Assembly: GCA_039619475.1 (NCBI GenBank)
Contig: CM077115.1
Coordinates: 133,374,172 to 133,438,171 of the forward strand
Source: Icerya purchasi
Taxonomy: Eukaryota > Arthropoda > Insecta > Hemiptera > Monophlebidae
Direction: 5' to 3'
Length of the DNA: 64,000 nucleotides
Below the pieces are notes generated by a model. That model was not told the origin of the DNA and did no database searches. It was given only the letters and a program-made list of their open reading frames with translations. Made by a program: the position numbers and the translations under genes. Each line of letters begins with the position of its first letter. Position 1 is the first letter of the stretch. Shown here in pieces: positions 55,726-64,000 of this stretch.

Positions 55726-56449
55726 CTGCGACTTGCACGATGTGTTTTTCATTATTAATTTACTTTAACAATTTCTTTAGTTCAAATTTTACGACTATTC
55801 TCCTCCATGAATAGGTACAGCGCAAGATATTTATCGAAAATTGTAAAGCCAGCAAAAACTTTGTGTAGGAAAAAACTGTATATTGTAACCAACGAGGCTA
55901 GTGGCAAAGACTAATTTTAATTTTACGATTAATCTTCTCGACATTTTTGCGGTATAGTAGCATTTTTTGTTAAAAAAAAAAAAAAAATATTAAATATATA
56001 ATTTTTTTTATTGATGAAATATTATATTCGTCGCTTGTACAAAGAGTTCTCTAAAAAAAAAAAAAAAAACAGTATAGCAAAAAAGACATTTGCTGTAAAA
56101 ATTCGGTGATCGCATTTCAGAAGGAATACACAGTCAAAAAAAAAATATAATCAAAAAAGGCTAAAAGCGCAATTTACAAACTTTTTACCGACAGAATTTG
56201 AATACTATATATGTTTAAATAGAGTACAAAAAGTAGCAGCATTGTAGCTCTATCGTGGTATTTATAATGAAAATTGTGAAATAAAATTGTTTTCCTTTTT
56301 TTATAGCGACTTCAAGGGTTCTTCTAAAAATGTAATAAAAACACACAAAAAAAGTTCAATTACCCGATAAGGAAAATAATGTATATTTTATAGTAAAACA
56401 TATCTTAAAGAGGGGGGATATTAAAACAAGGATAATTTAACTAGAGTCT
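55726..56449. other. AT-rich sequence with A-runs
   Basis: A-runs at about 55973-55986 and 56054-56069 and nothing else recognised. Confidence 0.45.
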
Positions 56450-57038
56450 CGGTGCACCGAATTGTAATTGTCAAAGGCAGCCCCCCGATCTTTCATTTCG
56501 GTATGTAGGCAGCGAGGCTAAAGTTTGAAGTAGGCTAGATTGCGAATCCTTCACAGATAATCGTGTCTTAGACTGCACTTTTATGGTTCCGTTCAATCGT
56601 TGTACAACTCGATGTAAATTTATCGATGATTTACATGTGGCCAAAGGAAAACTGTGTGTTGGACGTGTGCGGTCGCGATGCCCTCTCGGGCAGCCGTAAT
56701 AACTGAGAAGCATCGCGAAGAGGAGGAGGTCGCTGTTAGTGTGGTAGAGAGATTACGAGGAACGTGTTATGCTAGGTGCCTGATAAGAGATTTAACCTAA
56801 TTCGGCTATTGATGGCAGGCGAAGGGAAAATAATAATATTTATCGGGCGCGTGACGCAGAGATGAATAGGAAAGTTGTGCGCGGCGGCTTATGAAAGGCT
56901 GTCCCGACAGATCGGGAAAGGCAGGTGGAAGTGCATTAAGAGAGATACCTTTTCGCGGCGAATTTAATCTGGAATGTAAATGTCGCTCGGCATATCCGAC
57001 GCAGCGAATGTACGAAAAATAAAGGTGTTGCCGTCGTC

Positions 57039-57071
<33 letters not shown>

Positions 57072-57660
57072 CTAGTCTGATATCATCACCTGCTGCGGCG
57101 GCGGGAGCCCTATGTCGCTCCTTTCAGTTTATCCAGCCAGACGAACACTTATTATCGTCGTTAGCTGGAGCTGGAAATCGTTCGGATTCTGTGCAAGTTC
57201 GTCTGTAGCACGCGCCAGTTCAGCGTACTTCTGCAGCGGGTAACGTTGTCTCCTATATGTCACCGAATGACAGCCGAACAAAACTGAACGACAATTTGCT
57301 TATCGGCTGCCAACGCGATACGTGTCAAATTGTAACACCTTTTCTCGCTAGTCCGCCCTCCGGTAGCCGATTTAAACTAAATCCGCTCATCATTCTCGAA
57401 CCGCGCTCCCTTTTTGATATTGCACCGGCGCTACCGAAATTCTAGGTTAACCGGGTTCGAAACCGTCACGCTAAATAATTCTCCATACTGCGGTGTCTCT
57501 TTATCGTTCACTCGCGTTTTTACCGCGATTAATTCGCCTCATTTAAACATCATCCCCGTATCCAACCAGCTCTCTCTTCGTTCTCGCGCAATCCCCCCCT
57601 GTCTTCGTGCCTTTTTCTTGCTCTTTTTTTTCTCTTCTCGCGACATAATTAAGTAGGTTA
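56450..57660. other. GC-richer repeat-poor island
   Basis: CpG-rich with one trinucleotide array (57032-57071). Open frames on both strands have no domain. Candidate regulatory DNA by composition. Confidence 0.35.
57032..57071. repeat. (CGT)n trinucleotide array
   Basis: About thirteen CGT/GTC units with one CCT interruption. Confidence 0.97.
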
Positions 57661-57879
57661 GGCGATAGGAAGTGAAGTTTTTCTCGGCGTCATACGGTAA
57701 CGCACGTAAATGACAGTGTTTCATACATTGCTCATTATACGCGATTTTTCGGCTAAAGTACACTCCTTGATCATTGCGACGACAGTAAAGGACAGTTCGC
57801 TATTGCATCAGTGCTGATGATTTAACAGCGAAGCGCTTATAGTCAGATAGTGGCATATCGGGTTAATATTCTCTTCATT
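57661..57879. other. Unique sequence left of family A copy 5
   Basis: No feature was recognised; the 5'-truncation point of the next element is uncertain by some tens of bases. Confidence 0.35.
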
Positions 57880-58545
57880 TTCATTTACCATGTCCGCTCA
57901 GCGGACGTCGGCGACCAAAAACCGTTATACATGTCTAGATATCTATGTCCGTTAGTTTTCTCATTTCATTATTTATTCCGTATTCATGATGTCCTTGGTC
58001 TACCGCGCCTCCGTTTCCCTTCAATTTTTCCCTGAAGCATCAATCGCAGTATTTCTCAGATTTTGGTCGGATGTTATAACCTTCCTCTTTTTCTAATTGT
58101 CGCTGCTTTTGTTCAACCTGGTCTTCCTTCCAATCCATGGTTCCTTCTGTTTCCTTCACTTCCACGCTTTATCGCCATTGCGCGTTTGCGTTTTAATGAT
58201 TCTTTGTTGCCTTCCTCCCGCTTTCGCTTCTCCTTAGCCTCTTCCTCATGTTGTCCTCTCCAGTCTAATGATGCGGTTGTTTGTGACGCCGATCACATGT
58301 TTTTTGAGTGCCCGGTCTTTCGGTAGAGCGATTGGCTCTGTACTCCCGTTTGCTTATTCAGCTTCCTGCTCCTTTTTTGATATTCTGTCTTTTCCTTCTA
58401 CACTTATTATCCCTTCTCCATTGTTACCTTCCTATTAACAATATCTGATCGTCTTATTATACAACTTTCCTTTTCCTCTCTAATTGTTTCTTAAGGTCCT
58501 TGGTTGACAAGCCCAATTTTTATTTTTTCCCTTTAAAAAAAAAAA
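57880..58545 (+). pseudogene. Non-LTR retrotransposon family A, copy 5 (best C-terminal region)
   Basis: The plus-strand frame at 58063-58326 reads FVQPGLPSNPWF, LPRFIAIARLRFNDSLLPSS, CCPLQSNDAVV and CDADHMFFECPVF. This is the IQP...PWF...RLRFxHSLLP...DADHxFFECP arrangement of the C-terminal tail, and the longest uninterrupted part of family A here. The first half (57880-58060) is degenerate. The 3' end reads GGTCCTTGG...AAGCCC, like copy 1, and closes with an A run at about 58534-58545. It is truncated upstream. Confidence 0.87.
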
Positions 58546-58546
58546 C

Positions 58547-58558
58547 TATTTCATATCT
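58547..58558. repeat. Direct repeat (putative target-site duplication), left
   Basis: TATTTCATATCT occurs here and again at 58844-58855, exactly flanking the 285-bp segment that contains the large palindrome. Confidence 0.8.
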
Positions 58559-58843
58559 GTAAATGTAGGTGAATACATCCTGTTTTTTAAAACTGTATAA
58601 TAAAACAAACTTTAATAACAAACAATGTAGAACAATAAATTAGATAAATACCTATTTAGAAACGTTTTCGGGCATAACCCATCATCAGCTAAAACTAACT
58701 TAAAGGAACTTAAAACATACATTTTAAGTTCCTTTAAGTTAGTTTTAGCTGATGATGGGTTATGCCCGAAAACGTTTCTAAATAGGTATTTATCTAATTT
58801 ATTGTTCTACATTGTTTGTTATTAAAGTTTGTTTTATTATATA
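58559..58843. mobile_element. Palindromic insertion bounded by a 12-bp direct repeat
   Basis: The 285-bp segment between two copies of TATTTCATATCT holds 37 bp of unique sequence, the perfect palindrome at 58596-58841, and two further bases. The direct repeat suggests a single insertion event into a site immediately past the poly-A tail of family A copy 5. The arms carry a GATGATGGGTTATGCCCG-AAAACG motif like that of family P or Penelope-like termini. No coding sequence is present, so the element would be non-autonomous. Confidence 0.75.
58596..58841. repeat. Perfect palindrome, 120-bp arms, 6-nt loop
   Basis: The arms at 58596-58715 and 58722-58841 are exact reverse complements over 120 bp, with loop CATACA at 58716-58721. 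Each arm carries TAACCCATCATCAGCTAAAA or its complement. No mismatch was found when the arms were read against each other, which implies a very recent origin or an assembly fold-back. Confidence 0.97.
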
Positions 58844-58855
58844 TATTTCATATCT
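58844..58855. repeat. Direct repeat (putative target-site duplication), right
   Basis: Second exact copy of TATTTCATATCT; see the insertion at 58559-58843. Confidence 0.8.
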
Positions 58856-59668
58856 ATCTCCGCTCATAATGTGTCCTATAATTATGCTTTTTTTTTCTTT
58901 TTATAATTGTTAGTAGTTCGCGTTCTTTAATTTTCCTAGCCATAAAAAAAAAAAGTTAATAGTTGAGCTTATAATCAGAATTTGTTTGTGAAACCTACTT
59001 TTATTCAAACAACCGGAAGCTCTTGTTTTCTTATTATTTTCTACAACAGTCGCCGAAAAATCGTTTCGCATATATGTAGTACGAATAAAAAAAAAGAAAA
59101 AAAGAAAAAAAACTGCACAATAGGATTAGAAAAAAACGATTTTTTTTTTTTCGAGAACATAAAGGATATACACGACCTTATCTCATCGATCGTATCGCGT
59201 AAAACTTTGATAACTTTGAAAGGCATGTTTTCGGATGTTTAATCGCTGGTCATCTAACGTTTCTGTTTTTTTTCTTTCTTTCAATTTTTTTTTAAATTTA
59301 CCTTTAGAAGAAAAAATTACAAAACAAAGTTGATTATAATTTGAGCAATTGGCTGTAGAAACTTGGAACGTGTTTTTTTTATTTTTTATTTTTAGGAGGT
59401 TGATATAAACGACTACTTTGTAAGACATTTTTCTGTTTTCTTTTTTGTTCTGTTCCCTGTGGCATCGATTAAGGACCGTTATAGAGTTTTATTTGTAAAT
59501 AGTATCATCAGCATCACCAATTTTACATAATGAGATTATACGATCGTTTCGTTCGGTGAATTTATTTAAAACTGTTTTCTGCAGTAGCAAGCGCGTACCT
59601 ACATGGTTAAATTCTATCTGAAGTGGAACTTTTTAATTTCTTAAAAAACTTTACTGGTGAGATCCTTG

Positions 59669-59699
<31 letters not shown>

Positions 59700-60109
59700 G
59701 TTTGCGCACCTTTAAACTTATGTACACAATAATAATTTAGTATTATACCGGAGATCATGCAGACTTGAAATATGCGCAATTGATTAAGTAAAAATTTCGC
59801 GTTTCAATTATTACTGCGAGATATCACGTAAATAATAAAGACATTTAATCGTTCCGAAAGAAGTTATATGCGGAATGTACACGGTCACCCTGAAATCCTT
59901 AATATTTTTATTAAAACAATATTCTAACAAAGATGAAAAAGGTTGTATTTTATCCATAAAATATAATACCTATTCCAATTGTGTGCCCGGGACGAACAAA
60001 AAGAGGGTCGTCCTATTTACCAGATAGGATGGTTGCATCAGTGTTTTACAACCAGCGGGCAGTACTAATTCTCCTTGCGCGCAGGGATAATGTTCGTAAG
60101 AGTTTTTGA
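58856..60109. other. AT-rich sequence with A and T runs
   Basis: The stretch 58856-58955 ends CCTAGCCATA followed by eleven A residues, like a retroposed 3' end. A T run lies at 59677-59699. No coding motif was recognised. Confidence 0.35.
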
Positions 60110-60310
60110 TTTTTTTTTTTTTTGTTTTTACAAAAGGTGTTGTGGCCCAACAATAAAGAAAGGTGCACTATATTAAAGGAATTTAATAAGGAAATTACAG
60201 AGCGCGAATGGAAATGATGTATTAGATAAGAAGTAGGGGGACTAAAACTAGAAATTGCTGATAAAAGGGAGGACATTCAGCTGAAAAACCCGTGAATATT
60301 TGAAAACGGA
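60110..60310 (-). pseudogene. Non-LTR retrotransposon family A, copy 6 (short 3' end)
   Basis: On the minus strand GCTGAATGTCCTCCC (AECPPF) corresponds to the FFECP end of the family A frame. It is followed by a pyrimidine-rich 3' region and a poly-A tail, seen as the T run at 60110-60123. The knuckle upstream of ECP is not readable, so only the last 200 bp remain. Confidence 0.55.
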
Positions 60311-61479
60311 GCATGATTAATGCCAGCGTTGTGCAGATAGGCAGATGAGAATAGAGAAACGCCAAGCCGTGGCGAGTGTGTGATCATTTCTTTTTTTTTT
60401 TTTTTTTTTTTTTTTGAGGAGGGCTTTAAACTTAAATTCCACCCATCGTCTGTGTGTAATCGATTGCAGCAATAGTATCAGACAGAAGGAATGACAGCAA
60501 TTATGACTTTTAGAAGGTAATGCGAGTAAATAAGCCGAAATAAATTAAAAACAACAAATATACTCCTTATAGGGCGCTTTAAAGATTTTTTTTTGCCGTG
60601 AAAGAGATCTTGTTTCGAAGAACCGTCGATCGTTTTAATTATTGTATGTTTTTTAAAACCGGGGGACTTACTAATAAATAACATTCGCCGCATTGCTTTA
60701 AAAAATACGGGTTACTAAGATGTATACGAACGTGCTTATTTTTGGAATAAATACGAGATAATAGTACCCACAGCGCAGGACCGACATAATTTTTCCAATT
60801 TAAATTTTTTCTCACCATCTACCACGGTATAACTAATACACATAGCATGTTGAATTCCATAGTGCCAAAATGTCGTGTACTTTATAAAGCGTACATCACC
60901 AAAAAAAAAAAAAAAAAAAAAAAAGCAAAACAAAAAAACAATACATAAACTGCTCTTAATGATATAATAATAATAAAAAATCTGCTTATCATTCGTTGAC
61001 ACTGTTTCATAAACGGAAACGCCAGTCTGCCTCCCGAAGGCTAAGCACTACACGGCATATTCCGCAGGAAATCTTCACTTATTTTTCTTTTCATCTGAGG
61101 CCGACTCTTGCACGCACTTTTCGTACAAGGCAATTCTGATCGTTGCCAGATTGAGATTCACTTAAAATTGACCTATCCTCAATAGTACCGGAGTGATTTT
61201 GAACAAAAAATAAAAACTTCCCGTGAGACCGCAATAGCCCTGGCCAGGGACAGAGTAGTCGGTAAATGGAATATAGGCAATTTTCGGATCGTCTTCATAA
61301 CCGGGTTCTAGAATACCACCTTTTTAACCATTCGCATGGGGGGGGGGCTAAGTAACAAAAACACGGCTCTGCTCTGGATTCACTACAGCTTGTCTGCACA
61401 AGAAAATCATGAAAGGCATAAAAAAGTTTTTTTCAGTTTGCATTTTTTTTCAGTTCCTACCAGTGTTCTAAAGTCACTT
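60311..61479. other. AT-rich sequence with homopolymer runs
   Basis: A T run lies at about 60390-60415, an A run at 60900-60924 and a G run at 61339-61347. The minus strand around 61240-61205 reads CTGGCCAGGGCTATTGCGG, like the start of the S2 SINE head, but no box B follows. No gene was recognised. Confidence 0.35.
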
Positions 61480-62800
61480 TCGTAAGAGAGATTATCGCGC
61501 CGAGTGAACATAGCCGACTCGGTGCAGCATCATCCGATAACAGATCCAGTCTGCTTCTTAAATGTGGCGAACAATCGGAAAGATAGAACGATGGGCAATT
61601 GCGTGTCGCAATCTGGAAGGTGCTAATTAATTCGGTCTGTCCGTTTTAGCGGATTATACGCAGTAAAATGCAAGTGTCTCAATTTTGTACGTAGGCAGGA
61701 GGCGACAACGGCATTATTATAAGAAAGTGTTTTTTGGTAGCGGAAAGCATTTCACGAAGTTCACGAATTTCACGAATTTGGCAAAGGTGGCCGCTATAGC
61801 GGCGGCTGCTGGTGTAAGAAATGTGTGCGCGCCGAGTAAAAATGGCACGGAGTCGGAAGAACAGAAGGTTTGCCGGCTGGAAGGCGGCGGATTTTGATTT
61901 TCTAAGTAATAATCTGTTTTTCTCGGGACCGTTCGAGAGAAGGCGGTTTCTGCGGTTTAGCCTGGTAGTATCATCTGACGCTGCAGAGGTGACAATAAAC
62001 CGTTCGGAATAACGATTCGGCTTGCTAGCTGTGCCAACCTTAATTACGGATTAGCGACACGATAACGGCGCGCTGAACGCGTCATTTTAGGTGACCTCCG
62101 TTTGACGCTCCCGTCTATCTTGCGCTCCTTATCCGCTGCACAGCCTCTGGAACCGTTCTTAACCTCGCTTGTCGTCCTCTGTCTCTGCCCGACCGGCATT
62201 TTATCGCCGAGCCACAACGCCTAAGCCCGACCGTTTGCCTGCAGTCCGATTGCGACGATGATCTTTCGCTTCGATAAACCAGTTAGCTGCACACTTTCGC
62301 TCGCTCTAGCCGGAAAATACGAATTCCGCCAACGCTACAATCTCTACGCCGTCACCTAAACCCTAATAACTGGAAAATTAACCGTTCTCATGAAACGTAA
62401 CATTTCGACTCGCGTTTCCCCTGCGCCCCCCACCACCATCGACCGTTTTTGCAACTGATAACATCGCCTCTCTTTCCGATATGTTAAATATAGTACGCGA
62501 ATGCACGCGTTGTTGCCCCAGACACAACAAACTCTCTTTGTTACCGAAATGGCTCTTTCTGCTGAGCGCAAGAGGAGTCGTTTGCCGATTACCGCTAAGA
62601 AAGCGGAACGTTTTCCGTTTTACTTAACAAACCGTTCTTCGTCCAGTGCTCCCGCCGCACGAAAAGCGTCCAACAGTCCACACTCGTCCTCAATTGTTAA
62701 AGGTATGCGACGGATAAAAACTTTTGTCCAGTGCCTTCAGATTACGCGCCCTGCTTTTAAAAAGCGTTTGCGAAATTGTAATTGCAACCTCTCTAAGCAA
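61480..62800. other. GC-richer repeat-poor island
   Basis: Balanced composition and many CpG. A 70-codon plus frame at 61685-61897 contains a short TTCACGAA-type direct repeat and an AAIAAAAGV stretch. A 101-codon plus frame lies at 62501-62806. Neither has a recognised domain. Candidate regulatory DNA by composition. Confidence 0.3.
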
Positions 62801-64000
62801 ATATAAAACTCTATTGATTGCATATAAAGGAGCAAAATAAACTAGTGCTTTAATATACGCTGTAGGTAAATTATATTCATTAAGCCGACTCATTTCGGAG
62901 ACATGGTTATTAATTAATAATAGTGTTAATAATATCAAAAAAAAAAAAAAAAAAAAAAAAAAAAGAAGCACTTGCACGGAATGTCTAACGAAGCGGAGAA
63001 ATTAATAAAAGATTCGAATTCGGATTAGGAAACGAAAAGATCTTTTATTCCTTCCAATATCAATATTGTCGAAAACGTTCACGAAACTGGTTTTCCAATA
63101 AGGCCGTTAATCTGCTCAATCGTATTTTGTAGAAGGATGTATCGCCGGCGAAATTGAACAAGTTCGTGGAGAACACAAAGCGAAATACGCTTGACTTTAT
63201 TGGCTAATTAAAAAGGATAACACTTAAAGAGAATCATCTATTTTCCTTTGCGGACTTTTGTTTTGATGATGAATTATTCTAAACGTTGACGGGGGAAAAA
63301 ATTCTGATCTTTACCGAAAACAACGTACATATATAAACTAGAGACAATAATAAAAGGAGACAATTAGCGCTACATAAAACTCGAACGTTTCGGGTTTAGG
63401 CAAGCCCCCCCCCCTTTTTTTTTCAAGCCCATTAACCACTAACTTTTTTTTCTTTTAAAACTCTCCTACAAGTTTGCCAGAAAAAAGTACATGTCATCTA
63501 TATTATTGACTACATCACTCTCCGCAGTTTCCTATTTTAAACAAATCTTAGTAATTGCCAGTATTCAACCTTTATTATCTTATATAACTTAACGGAGGAA
63601 GGGTCAAAAAATACATTATACACCGGCTTAAAAATGATACAGATATATATAATATATGCGTGCACTATTTTTTTATTTTGACAAACTTCATTTTAGTAAA
63701 AATAAAAAATATTCTTAATGCATAGAATGATAGCGCATTGCATTAAACGAACGAAATCTGTAATATACAACTAATTCGAAGTATACGTACTGTAGAACAA
63801 AAGGAATTTGTCACCCGATAAAATTACTTTTATTCCGATACTTCCTCATTTTGTTATTTCTGTTTTCGTTTCCTTCTACCGTACCTTCTCTCCTGTCCTT
63901 TTGTTTCTTCCTTGGCACGTAAATATATTTCCAGGGTACGTCAATTCTATTGATTTTTTTACTTTTACCTATTGTAAGCACGGATCTCTATTATGTAGAA
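62801..64000. other. AT-rich right end of the window
   Basis: An A run lies at 62938-62964 and a C run followed by a T run at about 63406-63423. Apart from the diverged family P copy listed separately, no gene was recognised. Confidence 0.4.
63262..63330 (+). repeat. Dispersed repeat family P, copy 6 (diverged)
   Basis: Reads TTTGATGATGAATTATTC, TAAACGTTGACGG and CTGATCTTTACCGAAAACAA, in the family P order of a GAAGATG-like word, CGAAACGTT-like word and ACCGAAAAT-like word. Similarity is modest. Confidence 0.4.

Noticed and set aside
57455..57470. GGGTTCGAAACC as a tRNA box B
   Set aside because: No box A or cloverleaf arms lie upstream within tRNA distance.
58740..58780. Functional hammerhead ribozyme in the palindrome arm
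   Set aside because: The CTGATGA and GAAA words are present, but the 10.1-11.1 pair is missing and stem III has no loop; kept only as a weak resemblance.
61205..61240. Another SINE head like S2 on the minus strand
   Set aside because: Only about 20 bp match and no box B or A-tail follows.

Overview
This window reads as eukaryotic nuclear DNA, most likely from an arthropod and probably an insect. The evidence is AT-rich sequence full of homopolymer runs and dinucleotide or trinucleotide microsatellites, no prokaryotic gene packing, and many decayed 5'-truncated non-LTR retrotransposons of insect type. CpG is frequent in the GC-richer parts. I cannot name the species. I find no intact host gene, rRNA, canonical tRNA, CRISPR array or bacterial-style operon. 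The best reading is a gene-poor intergenic or large-intron region, in which repeat-poor, GC-richer islands alternate with AT-rich, repeat-laden stretches.

The best-supported features are retroelement remnants. Family A is a RNase H-bearing, I-clade-like non-LTR element with a C-terminal DADHxFFECP motif. It has six truncated copies: 679-1420(-), 5610-5960(-), 15355-15660(-), 37690-38340(+), 57880-58545(+) and 60110-60310(-), most with a recognisable poly-A tail. Family B is a second I-like element with a CPFC...H...C knuckle, at 1529-2000(-) and 50877-51445(-), with a possible 3' end at 44040-44110(-). Other remnants are a different reverse-transcriptase C-terminus at 9410-9935(-), an RT core fragment at 18700-18860(-), and C-terminal zinc-knuckle fragments at 21481-21654(+) and 52683-52855(+). 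A decayed ORF1 with a PHD-like finger, coiled coil and FP25K-like domain lies at 40530-41239(-).

Non-autonomous elements are also common. tRNA-derived SINEs lie near 23.3, 24.2, 43.1, 45.3 and 46.5 kb. A dispersed family P, possibly related to Penelope-like termini, has copies near 24.3, 24.6, 25.7, 27.1, 28.3 and 63.3 kb. A three-copy repeat R3 lies near 0.3, 30.1 and 55.6 kb. There are several foldback or MITE-like hairpins (6.7, 12.5, 26.1, 37.1, 40.4, 50.8 and 58.7 kb). The most striking is a perfect 120-bp-arm palindrome at 58596-58841, inside an insertion bounded by a 12-bp direct repeat just past the poly-A tail of a family A copy.

The GC-richer islands (about 2.2-3.7, 6.8-8.2, 19.4-20.4, 30.5-32.9, 39.1-40.2, 44.1-45.3, 47.6-49.7, 51.6-52.6, 56.5-57.7 and 61.5-62.8 kb) hold no recognised protein. 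They could be regulatory DNA or hold short exons. The best exon candidate is 7295-7414(+), a 40-codon frame ending at a GTGAGT donor-like site. All family assignments were made by reading translations and repeats by eye; no database search was run.
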